Program-made: the position numbers and the translations under genes | Notes under the pieces: generated by a model | The model's input: only the letters and a program-made list of their open reading frames with translations | Database searches by the model: none | Told to the model about the DNA's origin: nothing | From: Pseudobdellovibrionaceae bacterium | GTDB lineage: Bacteria; Bdellovibrionota; Bdellovibrionia; Bdellovibrionales; UBA1609 | Direction of reading: 5' to 3' | DNA: 64,000 nucleotides | Assembly (NCBI GenBank): GCA_020635075.1 | Contig: JACKAM010000001.1 | Span: forward strand, 310,001 to 374,000 | In this document: piece by piece, positions 1 through 7,979 of the stretch | Layout of the letters: the number at the start of each line of letters is the position of its first letter | How positions within the stretch are numbered: the stretch's first letter is position 1

Positions 1-60
1 TCAAGATCCTACGATATCATGCGATCTTACTCCAGAGGGATCAAATTCTCCGACGTATAG
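1..60 (+). CDS. C-terminal end of an upstream gene (partial)
   Basis: Frame 1 is open from the window edge and ends in a TAG at 58-60; the visible tail ends SRGIKFSDV. Only 19 codons are in view, so no function can be given. It points the same way as the secreted-protein gene that begins 49 bases later, so the two could be co-transcribed. It could also be a chance open stretch. Confidence 0.25.
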   Translation, partial: SRSYDIMRSYSRGIKFSDV

Positions 61-108
61 AACAAAGCTATTGCAGGGGCATTATCACCACATCCATATT
101 GGAGGTGT

Positions 109-870
109 GTGGTGATATTCAGTATTCAATCGATGTTTCGAAAATGCTTATTGATTTGGGTTTTAGTCATAAGCACCACAACTTTGCCTAGCCAGGCAGA
201 CGGAAAGTCTGAAACAGGAGACAAAAGAAGTGGCTTTGTTGTTCCCGACTTTATGCTCGAAGATAGGCAAGTTCGGGAATCGGATTTGCCTGAAATTTCA
301 AAAATTCCCTTTTTTTCCGGGGTAGATGTTAACCATTTGTTTATCCGGACACTTTGGAAAAGCAAGATTGATGGATTGAACATTGAAGTCATGGCAACCA
401 GAGATATGTCCTTTGGAGGAAACGACTATCCGGCAGGAGCACATGTAATTGGTAGAAATAATCTGTTTAGAATCTACCTTAAGCCAGGCATCCAGCTTAA
501 GGTGAATGGGGTTAAAGTATGTCGACTGGGTCAGCACGCCCAGACGCTGGAGATCTTTGAGATCAAGCTTTGTGAGGACTCGGAGATCAATGGGGTGAAG
601 ATCCCGGGTGGGTCGAAAGTGGCGTTTAAATCGAAAAAGACGAGTCAAAATCAGACATGGAATGATCTAGGATGTCTGGTTTTGGGCAAGGATACAGTAA
701 TCAGAGGGCGAGCCGTTAAATCAGGAGAACATTACTTTTTCGGCACAAAGGATGGAATTCCTCCGAAAGGTGGTGAATGGCCGTGTGAAGTTGTTACTTG
801 GCATTCCTACGACGTTCAGAAGGAAAAAGAACGGCGGAATAAAAAATCGGATCTAGAAATCGGTCACTAG
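109..870 (+). CDS. secreted protein of unknown function, family A member 1
   Basis: A 253-residue protein with an N-terminal signal peptide: the hydrophobic stretch follows MFRK at residue 9 and a cleavage site is likely after PSQA near residue 30. I chose the GTG at 109 (a second GTG follows at 112) because GGAGG lies at 101-105; the in-frame ATG at 133 has no ribosome binding site. The mature part carries short repeated strand motifs of the type 'D..I.G..ip.GS.v.F' (around CEDSEINGVKIPGGSKVAF and KDTVIRGRAVKSG). Similar motifs occur in the proteins at 2436 and 3004, so these three look like paralogues. It is probably periplasmic or surface located. No enzyme motif is visible and the function is unknown. 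Confidence 0.7.
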   Translation: MVIFSIQSMFRKCLLIWVLVISTTTLPSQADGKSETGDKRSGFVVPDFMLEDRQVRESDLPEISKIPFFSGVDVNHLFIRTLWKSKIDGLNIEVMATRDMSFGGNDYPAGAHVIGRNNLFRIYLKPGIQLKVNGVKVCRLGQHAQTLEIFEIKLCEDSEINGVKIPGGSKVAFKSKKTSQNQTWNDLGCLVLGKDTVIRGRAVKSGEHYFFGTKDGIPPKGGEWPCEVVTWHSYDVQKEKERRNKKSDLEIGH

Positions 871-880
871 GCACGCCATT

Positions 881-944
881 AGTAAGGTGACCGTCACTTT
901 TTGGTTTTGTACTGCAATACCAAAAAGTGACGGTCACTCTACCC
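881..944. repeat. 64-bp palindromic element, copy 1
   Basis: The arms GTAAGGTGACCGTCACTT.. and its near-complement pair over about 24 bases with only two mismatches near the outer ends, around a loop containing GTACTGC. It starts 11 bases after the stop of the preceding gene. A second 64-bp copy lies at 1173-1236 with the same outer ends but the loop in the opposite orientation. It resembles REP/Y1-transposase-associated palindromes or a non-autonomous hairpin element; no transposase is present in the window. Confidence 0.85.
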
Positions 945-1182
945 CCCAACTCTACCCAGCGTTCGGGTTTTTGTTGGGAATGAAAGCCACGATCTATTGG
1001 AATTTGATCTGCCCCTCAGGGAAGATCACTCGACGAATACCGGGAATGCCAAAAAGAAGGACGTTCTTTATTCAGAGCTTTTGGCCTCCGATGGCATTGA
1101 GGATCACATTACAGATATGATGACGACTATTTCGCAAAGGTACAACTGGTCGTATAGCGATGCCCAAAAAGTAGTAAGGTGA
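945..1182 (+). pseudogene. probable 5' fragment of the disrupted peptidase gene
   Basis: Between the two 64-bp palindromes frame 1 is open from 931 to a TGA at 1180-1182 that is created by the second palindrome. The encoded stretch (..SVRVFVGNESHDLLEFD.. to ..YNWSYSDAQKVV) has ordinary protein-like composition and is in the same frame as the peptidase-like gene resuming at 1219. There is no signal peptide and no convincing start codon, so the true 5' end seems to be lost upstream, perhaps by deletion between the palindromes and the gene at 109-870. That this was once one gene with the following CDS is inference. Confidence 0.45.
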
Positions 1183-1236
1183 CCGTCACTTTTTGGTATT
1201 GCAGTACAATACTAAAAGGTGACGGTCACTCTACCC
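1173..1236. repeat. 64-bp palindromic element, copy 2 (loop inverted)
   Basis: Same length and outer ends as the copy at 881-944 (AGTAAGG at the left, TCTACCC at the right), but the loop reads GCAGTAC, the exact reverse complement of GTACTGC in copy 1. Arms pair over 28 bases with four mismatches. It supplies both the stop codon that closes the upstream reading frame and the GTG that opens the downstream frame at 1219. Confidence 0.85.
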
Positions 1237-2439
1237 ATTAAGGGTGCAACCTCCGCAGGAGTAGCTGAGGCGTTTCATCGTCTTCCGATCAGAGTTTCAG
1301 TAGGGGTGGAGTCAGGTGCGGTCGTCGAAAGAGTGGAATCGACCTGGGTCGGAGGCGGTACATCCCTTCTAGTGGCATCGGGAAAACCCTCTTGGCTAAG
1401 TATAGGGGGTGTTCCATATACGGGAAGGCATCGAGCAGTCTTGTCTCTTGATCCGACGATTGTTGAAAACACATCTTTGCTCAATCATCTTAATCCAACT
1501 GAGGATACTGGACAGCTAGTATTTACCGCCTACGGCTATAGAGTCGAAAATGGAAAAAGAAATCCGTTCATCCTTACTGACATCCTGCCTGTTCAGCACA
1601 TGTATGACGGAAAAGACATCCTCTACAATATTTCCTCAGTTGAAAATGAGTTGTTCTATGGGAAGTCGGTGGCCCTTCATGGGCGAGTGAAGCTAATGAA
1701 GTTTGTCAAAAAGCTAAAAGAGGATCCAAATTTGTCCTATGACGGGATAGTGCTCTTCAACGATGCATCGGCACCCTATGGAAATAAACTCCCCCCTCAT
1801 GAGGGGCATAGAAACGGTCTCACTGTAGACATGAGAACCTTTGGTACTCGGACGCCACTGTACACATCGCAATGCCAGCCTCCTAAACCCCCGGCAACGA
1901 CTCCCAACTGTGCCACTCTTTTCCCCACCATCGCTGGGCTTAACGCCCAGTCCAAGATTGATGCAGTTGGTTTGTACGATGACTTCAGAGCATACTTAAC
2001 CTATAAAAGGTCTTGCTTGTCAGCGAGTGGTTGCTCCACTTACCCGAGCGCCGCCGTAGATAGAGTCGTGAATTGGGTAGTAGGAAATCGCCGAGCCTTT
2101 CATCGAATTGCCAAGTTGGATGCTGGAGCGACGATAAAATTTTCCGATGGATCCCATTACTGGACAGCCCTTAAAAGCACTGTGAATACTGGAAGTAACT
2201 CCGCGCAAACCCCCTACGTGGTCATTAACAAATTGGCGATTAGTGACGCAATAAAGTATGGGTTGTGGCCAGATGGCTCTAGGATTCTGGAAGATGGTGT
2301 TTGGATAAAAACTTGTGGTATTGGCTCGATTGCCAGCGATTCGGCCAAAATTGACAATGCATTTTGCAGTCTTGATAATGTAAAGTTCTGGAAAGAAAAT
2401 TTTCACTATTCGCACATCGATGTGGAGGTTAGGGAGTGA
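1219..2439 (+). CDS. MepA-like LAS-superfamily metallopeptidase, probably 5'-truncated
   Basis: A 406-residue reading frame. The core resembles penicillin-insensitive murein endopeptidases (LAS/M15-M74 zinc peptidases): NDASAPYGNKLPPHEGHRNG is followed by H197-x6-D204, the usual first two zinc ligands, and the C-terminus has H396-Y-S-H399-I-D401, where the family normally has H-x-H. Such enzymes cleave peptidoglycan cross-links in the periplasm. Unlike its neighbours it has no signal peptide; its GTG start lies inside the 64-bp palindrome with no ribosome binding site, and the same frame is open upstream of the palindrome. I therefore think the gene was longer and has been broken by the repeat. 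The altered last motif makes activity uncertain. The next gene overlaps its stop by 4 bases. Confidence 0.6.
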   Translation: MTVTLPIKGATSAGVAEAFHRLPIRVSVGVESGAVVERVESTWVGGGTSLLVASGKPSWLSIGGVPYTGRHRAVLSLDPTIVENTSLLNHLNPTEDTGQLVFTAYGYRVENGKRNPFILTDILPVQHMYDGKDILYNISSVENELFYGKSVALHGRVKLMKFVKKLKEDPNLSYDGIVLFNDASAPYGNKLPPHEGHRNGLTVDMRTFGTRTPLYTSQCQPPKPPATTPNCATLFPTIAGLNAQSKIDAVGLYDDFRAYLTYKRSCLSASGCSTYPSAAVDRVVNWVVGNRRAFHRIAKLDAGATIKFSDGSHYWTALKSTVNTGSNSAQTPYVVINKLAISDAIKYGLWPDGSRILEDGVWIKTCGIGSIASDSAKIDNAFCSLDNVKFWKENFHYSHIDVEVRE

Positions 2440-3023
2440 GGAAATTAGCTGCTGTGAATATCTTAGTTGTGATTGCCTTAGGTGTTGTCGTGCCCATAGG
2501 AGCGGCCTCAGAGTCACTAGGAAAGTACCAAGAGAGCATTGGCTCCGCAATCTATTGTCCGATTAAATTGGATCCGAGAGATGATCCTAAAACCCAAACG
2601 GACTTTTTGGCGACAAGGCTGTTTAGTATTGGTCCTCACAGGATAGCGCCAGAGGATTCTCTAGCGTTTTATGCTGGATTTCTACATGCTGTTTCTGCAA
2701 AGCGAAGTGGCAATTCGTTTTTTTGGGAAGTATCAGTAGACCCCGCTCAACAAGTTATTTTTTCTCGCCCTAAAGCATCAGGAGCTTGGCAACCAAGAAA
2801 TTTTGTTTTGGCGGAGGACACTATTATTCAAGGATCAGTCATCCCCAAGGGCTCCGAGGTCTGGTTTGAAGGCTACGGTGTCTTCCATGGGTTAGGGGAG
2901 GTCAGGATCAATGTGTCCAAGGAGGCAGTTATCATGGGGCGCAAAGTGGGTCCGGCTCATGTTGTGATCAGAGGTCTTAAGATGACAGTCAACAAAGACA
3001 AGAATGGTGGCCAGGATGATTAG
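2436..3023 (+). CDS. secreted protein of unknown function, family A member 2
   Basis: A 195-residue protein with a signal peptide (hydrophobic stretch NILVVIALGVVVPIGAASES). The GTG start at 2436 overlaps the previous stop codon (GTGAG) and is preceded by GGAGG at 2424-2428, so translation is probably coupled to the peptidase-like gene. The C-terminal half has the same 'DTIIQGSVIPKGSEVWF' type strand motif as the protein at 109, suggesting a shared beta-rich fold. It is likely periplasmic or surface exposed. No catalytic motif is seen. Confidence 0.7.
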   Translation: MRKLAAVNILVVIALGVVVPIGAASESLGKYQESIGSAIYCPIKLDPRDDPKTQTDFLATRLFSIGPHRIAPEDSLAFYAGFLHAVSAKRSGNSFFWEVSVDPAQQVIFSRPKASGAWQPRNFVLAEDTIIQGSVIPKGSEVWFEGYGVFHGLGEVRINVSKEAVIMGRKVGPAHVVIRGLKMTVNKDKNGGQDD

Positions 3024-3618
3024 GTTGAATGGTTCATTTCTTCTGGTTTTGGCAGTCGCCTTCGCTATTGGATGTCGTGCCTCTACCGAGGAGCTGAAGA
3101 GTAAAGAGAAGGATGATGTAAAGGTTCTCTTCAGCTACTTTGATTCCTATTCCCATTGTGGCTGGCGGTTGGAGGATTTGAAGGTCGTTAGCGGCCCTAA
3201 CAAAGTGGGTGAGCTCATTGCTGAGGTCAAAAGCAGGGACTTTAGTTTTTTGGGAAATTACAAATTTCCCTGGAGAACCAAACTCACGTTTAGGAAAGGC
3301 GTCCTGGTTCGAGCAGAGGCCCATCCTAAAGATAAAAAAGGTATTCTCATTTATAATCTAAAAATATCAAAGGGCCACCCGGTATTGTTTTCGGAGTCCT
3401 ATGGAACCCCTTTGGAGTTCGTGGTCACAACCGACAGCTACCTGTATGGGCTTTTGGTAGAGGGGGATTTGAAGGTCTACTGGAACGAAAATTATCTTGT
3501 GGGTGCAAAAAAGGTCGAAGCCCTGGTCGACAGCTCATGGGGAGGAATCGACCTTTACCCATTCCTCAAAAAAGGCCAAGTCATTGTCTTTGAGGGTGGA
3601 GTGCCCAAGCTCAAGTGA
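3004..3618 (+). CDS. putative lipoprotein, family A member 3
   Basis: A 204-residue protein with a lipoprotein signal peptide ending in the lipobox AIGC. The second in-frame ATG at 3016 gives a cleaner 20-residue signal peptide (MIRLNGSFLLVLAVAFAIGC) and may be the real start. It overlaps the previous gene by 8 to 20 bases, so the genes are probably one transcript. The segment EVKSRDFSFLGNYKFP parallels EVMATRDMSFGGNDYPAG in the protein at 109, which supports a common family. The function is unknown. The long inverted repeat at 3637-3740 lies 18 bases beyond the stop. Confidence 0.7.
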   Translation: MVARMIRLNGSFLLVLAVAFAIGCRASTEELKSKEKDDVKVLFSYFDSYSHCGWRLEDLKVVSGPNKVGELIAEVKSRDFSFLGNYKFPWRTKLTFRKGVLVRAEAHPKDKKGILIYNLKISKGHPVLFSESYGTPLEFVVTTDSYLYGLLVEGDLKVYWNENYLVGAKKVEALVDSSWGGIDLYPFLKKGQVIVFEGGVPKLK

Positions 3619-3636
3619 GGCCTCGGTCCTATTTTG

Positions 3637-3740
3637 ATGTTCCCGGTTCTTTTTCCGATACACGCAGTGTCGATTTGAATGGCCAAAAGCTGTCTCGTTC
3701 AAATCGACACTGCGTGTATCGGAAAAAGAACCGGGAACAT
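3637..3740. repeat. long perfect inverted repeat, GTTCCCGGTTCTTTTT family
   Basis: Arms 3637-3679 and 3698-3740 are perfect 43-base reverse complements around an 18-base loop. The outer arm sequence starts ATGTTCCCGGTTCTTTTTCC, and the same outer motif forms the arms of the repeat at 5739-5833, so this is a dispersed family. It sits exactly between two convergent genes and could also stop transcription in both directions, although there is no clear U-tract after the stem. Confidence 0.85.
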
Positions 3741-3751
3741 TAAAGGTGCAC

Positions 3752-5134
3752 CTACCGCATTGGATACCCGCCAAATCCATTAGTCAGAACGGTATTCACT
3801 TGTCCATCTGAGAGGTCGAGGAGCTTCATGCCAGTTGTCTCGACATAGAAGAGGCCCGGACTTTTTCCCAATTGTTGAAAAAAGTAAGCTCCACCTTGGA
3901 CGTCATAAGGATTATTGGGTTCCGGAGCTTCACCAACATTCAAGCACTGATTATTGGCATCCAGGGAGCAGATTTCAATTCGGTCGGCCCCATTTCCGAC
4001 TCCCTCTCCATATTCGGTTTCAAACCCGGCACAATTGTTCATTGGGTCAGATTCTCTTTGGCTCTGTTTTACCCAGTAGGCCAGATGGCCTCCGTCCTTG
4101 GTAATGACGGACTGTCCCTGCCCCCACTCGGCATTCCAACCCATGTGACGATAGCGCCCAGTATACTTCGGGGTTCCAACGGGCCGATCACGGTCAAAGT
4201 TGATCGGCTGGCAGTTCTCGTCTAGATCCACAACATAGACCTTAAACACGGGAACAAGTTCTGATGGGCCAACCTTTCCACCAGGTTCAATGCAGTATCC
4301 CCCGGTTCCATCCATATTCCTGGTGTTGTACCAAGAATAATTTTCCGGATTAATCGGCTCATCTTCACATCGTCGAGTGATGGCGACCTTTTGGCCAATC
4401 TCACATGAGGTCTGAAAGGTGCTAGGACGAGAAACATGCATTCTTCCCACAAAACAATATTCGGAGTTAACACCACCCTGATCCCACAGTTTTACTGAGG
4501 AGGACACAAGGCCCTGCTTGGGGTCGGCGACAAAGCGAGCGCGATAGGCAAAACCGACCTTCGGTTTGCCTGGTTCTAGTAAAGGTTCTCCTTCGGGTTT
4601 GGTGAGCCCATTGAATAACACTTCTGTTTGATTGAACCATGAATGCCAGCCAACCACGTGGGAGTTGTAGCCAAACACCCGACTCCAGTTAATGACCTGG
4701 TAGTATCCGGGAAAATCGGGACTTATTTTCTGTTCTACGTAGGTCGCAGCAAATAGGGCATTCCGCCCGTGGTTACATAAACGCCCCTCCGCGCCAGAGG
4801 TTGGACATGAAGGCTTGCTGACGGTCAACAACACAATTCTGCCGTTTGGAGAAATGGATTGGGCAACAACCTCATATCCCTTTGGTACGGCAAACAGCTT
4901 GTCACTGCCCAAAATAGAATCCAGCCAGGTTCCCTGCCGGATTTCTACTCCGCCAGTTGAGTTACCTGCCTGAACAATGAATTCTCCAGCTGAGTTGGCT
5001 GGATTTCCTGGACACACAAACCCCTGGTTTTCTTCAATCTCCAAGCACCCATCTAATTCCTGACCATAAGCTCCCAAGCTTACGGTGATAAGAAACAGGC
5101 AAACACCAACGTAATCAATAAACTGTGCAATCAT
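3752..5134 (-). CDS. secreted protein with TolB-like propeller signatures
   Basis: About 460 residues from the ATG at 5134, which starts a good signal peptide (..VCLFLITVSLGAYGQ) and has a G-rich ribosome binding site just upstream; the frame continues upstream to 5218 but that extension lacks signal-like sequence. The mature protein contains repeats typical of TolB/WD-like propellers, such as ISPNGRIVLLT and ITKDGGHLAYW, in a cysteine-containing background. It is probably exported to the periplasm or beyond. Its specific role is unknown. It ends 11 bases from the long inverted repeat. Confidence 0.7.
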   Translation of the reverse strand: MIAQFIDYVGVCLFLITVSLGAYGQELDGCLEIEENQGFVCPGNPANSAGEFIVQAGNSTGGVEIRQGTWLDSILGSDKLFAVPKGYEVVAQSISPNGRIVLLTVSKPSCPTSGAEGRLCNHGRNALFAATYVEQKISPDFPGYYQVINWSRVFGYNSHVVGWHSWFNQTEVLFNGLTKPEGEPLLEPGKPKVGFAYRARFVADPKQGLVSSSVKLWDQGGVNSEYCFVGRMHVSRPSTFQTSCEIGQKVAITRRCEDEPINPENYSWYNTRNMDGTGGYCIEPGGKVGPSELVPVFKVYVVDLDENCQPINFDRDRPVGTPKYTGRYRHMGWNAEWGQGQSVITKDGGHLAYWVKQSQRESDPMNNCAGFETEYGEGVGNGADRIEICSLDANNQCLNVGEAPEPNNPYDVQGGAYFFQQLGKSPGLFYVETTGMKLLDLSDGQVNTVLTNGFGGYPMR

Positions 5135-5274
5135 GATCCCCCCCTTTGGTTCCGTGCGAATTGGACCCTCAAGTCCAGTCTTCAGTGTACCTCTGGTCGG
5201 ACAGATTAAAACTGACATATTGTTCGCGTAAAAGAGAGATGGTAAGTGCCTGTATCTAATGGATTACTTTCATT

Positions 5275-5679
5275 TTATCCTGGGCGCCAAAGGTGGAGGA
5301 GGGTAAAGGCCTGGGCGGGAGAGAAGCCTGCAGCCTCAAGGGTAAGGCGGGCTTCGATCAGATCACCGGTCGTGGCCTCACGGTTGGTGATGATTCGATG
5401 GGCGAGGATGATGGCGGCTTGCTCTTCGCTTTTTAAGAAAGCCTTTTCAAAGGTTTCTAGAACCTCCTCAAAGACTCTTTTGTAGGCATTTTCCAGGCTG
5501 GTTCCGCTTCGGTCGCTGAGCCAGGAGGTCATTTCCAGAACGCGCGCTTTGATGCGAGGAAAGGACCTAGTGGGAGTTGCCAGGGCCAGGGTTTCCTGAC
5601 GACATGTCGTGGCCTGAGCAGAATAAAGGGGTCCGACGAGGGCCCCGAGAAGCAAAGCTTTGAAAAGGGAGTTAACCAT
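5275..5679 (-). CDS. small exported alpha-helical protein, unknown function
   Basis: A 134-residue protein with a signal peptide (MVNSLFKALLLGALVGPLYSAQA). The mature part is predicted by eye to be helical, with charged amphipathic segments (RVFEEVLETFEKAFLKSEEQ) and two cysteines at most. No family is recognised. It is read in the same direction as the propeller-type gene but lies upstream of it with a 140-base gap, so co-transcription is possible. The ribosome binding site is weak, which lowers confidence in the exact start. Confidence 0.6.
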   Translation of the reverse strand: MVNSLFKALLLGALVGPLYSAQATTCRQETLALATPTRSFPRIKARVLEMTSWLSDRSGTSLENAYKRVFEEVLETFEKAFLKSEEQAAIILAHRIITNREATTGDLIEARLTLEAAGFSPAQAFTLLHLWRPG

Positions 5680-5738
5680 GCCGTGGCAGGGAGCAAGATC
5701 CAGGCCTGGTTAAATCCTGAAGATTGGGTGAATACGGG

Positions 5739-5833
5739 AGGTTCCCGGTTCTTTTTTGGGTGGTGGATCCGGTAATTTGGGCATTTTTGGCCCCAAAATG
5801 GTGCTCGGTTCCCCAAAAAAGAACCGGGAACCT
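5739..5833. repeat. inverted repeat, GTTCCCGGTTCTTTTT family, second copy
   Basis: Arms 5739-5760 and 5812-5833 are perfect 22-base reverse complements whose outer part (AGGTTCCCGGTTCTTTTTT) matches the arms of the repeat at 3637-3740. The 51-base centre differs and contains a smaller palindrome around TTTTGGCCCCAAAA. It lies in the gap between the small exported protein and thrS. The shared tips with unrelated centres suggest a mobile or amplified hairpin family. Confidence 0.85.
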
Positions 5834-5906
5834 GAGGAGGGGGCTTCCAATTTCTCCTGAGTTACACTATTCTAGGAAGCTAAGTTTCCTCAATTACGAG
5901 GACTTT

Positions 5907-5936
5907 TTGTCGGGCATACAAAAAGCGAAATATATG
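5907..5936 (+). promoter_or_regulatory. possible thrS promoter
   Basis: TTGTCG at 5907-5912 and TATATG at 5931-5936 are separated by 18 bases, 50 bases upstream of the thrS ATG. The intervening and following sequence is AT rich. The spacing fits a sigma-70 promoter but the match is imperfect. No strong ribosome binding site precedes thrS; the 5' leader ends in GACCGTCACTCTTACC, which resembles one end of the 64-bp palindrome. Confidence 0.35.
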
Positions 5937-5986
5937 ATGATTGAACAAAATTCTGTTTCTACGACGACCGTCACTCTTACCTTCTG

Positions 5987-7936
5987 ATGTCTTCAATTCG
6001 TATCGTCCTGCCCGACAATTCAACCAGAGAATTTGACCACGAGCCTAGCATCCTTGAGGTGGCTGAAAGCATTGGCTCGCGCCTGGCCAAAGACACGGTC
6101 GGTGGACTGGTCAACGATGAGACTGATGTGGCCGACCTGCGCCGCCAGTTGAAGGACCAGGACAGACTGAAAATCGTGACTCTGCAAATGCCTGAGTCCT
6201 TGGAAGTGATTCGTCACTCCGCCGCTCACCTGATGGCCCAGGCGGTTCAAGAGTTGTGGCCCGAGGTGAAAGTCACCATCGGCCCAGTGATTGAAAACGG
6301 TTTCTATTACGATTTTGATACCGACAAGAACTTCACACCGGAGATGCTGGAGCAAATCGAAAAGAAGATGGAAGAGATTCTCAAGCGCAACGCCAAGGTG
6401 GAGCGTGAGGAGTGGTCAGCCAAAGAGGCCATCGCCACCTTTGAGAAAATGGGTGAGCGCTTCAAGGTGGAACTCATCAGGGATCTGGGTGCCGAGAGTG
6501 TGACCGTCTACAAGCAGGGCGAGTGGTTTGATTTGTGCCGCGGCCCTCACGTGCAAAGTCTGGGTCAGATCAAAGCGGTGAAGCTATTGTCCGTGGCCGG
6601 TGCCTATTGGCGCGGGGATGAGACCAGGGATCAACTTCAGCGCATTTATGCGACCGCTTTTAATGATAAAAAGGAACTGAAGCAGCATCTTCACAACTTG
6701 GAAGAAGCGAAAAAACGCGACCACCGCAAGCTGGGTAAAGAGCTGGGACTCTTCGTCTTTCATCAACTGACACCAGGTGGTCCTTTTTTCACTCCCAAGG
6801 GAACAACAATATATAACGAGCTTCAGACTTATATTCGCGAGAAATACCGCCAGTATGGTTATCAGGAAGTCATCACTCCCCAGATTTTTGATGTGGATCT
6901 CTACCATCAGTCAGGCCACTACGAGAACTACCGGGAGAACATGTACTTTACCAAGATCGACGAGAGGGATTTCTCGGTGAAGCCCATGAACTGCCCTGGT
7001 CATTGTTTGTTGTATGCGGCCGAGAGAAAGAGCTATCGGGATCTTCCCTATCGGGTGGCTGATTTTGGTCGCCTTCACCGCTATGAACGCAGTGGGGTGA
7101 TGCACGGTCTGACTCGGGTGAGAACCTTTTGCCAGGACGATGCCCATATTTTTTGTGACTTAGGTGATTTGCAAAAGGAAATCAGTCAGTTCATGCAGTT
7201 TTTGGCTGAGGTGTATCAGCAGCTGGGATTGACCGAGTATCAAATTTATCTTTCCACACGTCCTGAAAAACGCATGGGCAGTGACGAGGTCTGGGACCAG
7301 GCCGAAGGGGCCTTGGGAAATGCACTCAAGGAGCTGAACCTACCTTATAAGGTCAATCCAGGTGATGGGGCCTTTTATGGTCCCAAGCTCGACATTATGT
7401 TTGTCGATGCCTTGAAGCGCCCCTGGCAGTTGGGAACTCTCCAGTGTGACTTTAATATGCCTGAGGCTTTTGATTTGGGATTTGTCGGTGAGGACAACAA
7501 AGAACACCGTCCGGTGATGTTACACCGAGCGATTTTGGGTTCTTTGGAGCGATTTATTGGCGTCTATTTGGAGCATACGGCCGGTCATCTGCCGACCTGG
7601 ATGTCTCCAGTGCAGGTGGCGGTTCTTAATGTGACTGATCGCCAGGCCCCCTATTGCCAGAGTTTGGCCCAGGAATTGGCCGCTGAGGGCTTAAGAGTTC
7701 ACTTTGATGATCGCTCAGAGAAGTTGGGCTTTAAGATTCGTGAAGCCCAAATGCAGAAAACACCCTATATGTTGATTATCGGGGATAAGGAGTTGGAGGC
7801 GAAGACCGTGAGTGTGCGTCTCCGCAACGGGGAAATGAAGAATGGTCTTCCCCGTCGTGAATTTGTTGATTTCGTTTGTAGAGAAGTAAAAGAACGGCAA
7901 CTGACCAGCCCATGGCTGGAAGCCAAGCCGGAGTGA
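5987..7936 (+). CDS. thrS: threonyl-tRNA synthetase
   Basis: A 649-residue class II aminoacyl-tRNA synthetase that charges tRNA-Thr in the cytoplasm. It has an N-terminal TGS domain (about residues 1-65), the second additional (editing) domain that begins VIRHSAAHLMAQAV, the class II catalytic core, and the C-terminal anticodon-binding domain. The zinc-binding catalytic residues are C336 (in MNCPGHC), H387 (DDAHIF) and H513 (MLHRAILGS), matching the E. coli C334/H385/H511 set. Length matches the family. It heads the usual thrS-infC-rpmI-rplT order, here split by a gene on the other strand. The ATG lacks a clear Shine-Dalgarno sequence. Confidence 0.98.
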   Translation: MSSIRIVLPDNSTREFDHEPSILEVAESIGSRLAKDTVGGLVNDETDVADLRRQLKDQDRLKIVTLQMPESLEVIRHSAAHLMAQAVQELWPEVKVTIGPVIENGFYYDFDTDKNFTPEMLEQIEKKMEEILKRNAKVEREEWSAKEAIATFEKMGERFKVELIRDLGAESVTVYKQGEWFDLCRGPHVQSLGQIKAVKLLSVAGAYWRGDETRDQLQRIYATAFNDKKELKQHLHNLEEAKKRDHRKLGKELGLFVFHQLTPGGPFFTPKGTTIYNELQTYIREKYRQYGYQEVITPQIFDVDLYHQSGHYENYRENMYFTKIDERDFSVKPMNCPGHCLLYAAERKSYRDLPYRVADFGRLHRYERSGVMHGLTRVRTFCQDDAHIFCDLGDLQKEISQFMQFLAEVYQQLGLTEYQIYLSTRPEKRMGSDEVWDQAEGALGNALKELNLPYKVNPGDGAFYGPKLDIMFVDALKRPWQLGTLQCDFNMPEAFDLGFVGEDNKEHRPVMLHRAILGSLERFIGVYLEHTAGHLPTWMSPVQVAVLNVTDRQAPYCQSLAQELAAEGLRVHFDDRSEKLGFKIREAQMQKTPYMLIIGDKELEAKTVSVRLRNGEMKNGLPRREFVDFVCREVKERQLTSPWLEAKPE

Positions 7937-7979
7937 TTCCGGACTTGGGAGAGAAATTAACCTAACCAGGAGGAGAGCT

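Noticed and set aside
2020..2550. 176-codon minus-strand frame
   Set aside because: It is antisense to the peptidase-like gene and its overlap into the next gene; no start signal and no recognisable sequence.
3637..5833. CRISPR array or IS ends
   Set aside because: Only two inverted repeats, with no regular spacers, no transposase frame and no target-site duplication that I can see.
5724..5987. Open frame of 87 codons ending at the thrS start
   Set aside because: It runs across the perfect inverted repeat and the thrS leader, has no ribosome binding site and no protein-like pattern.
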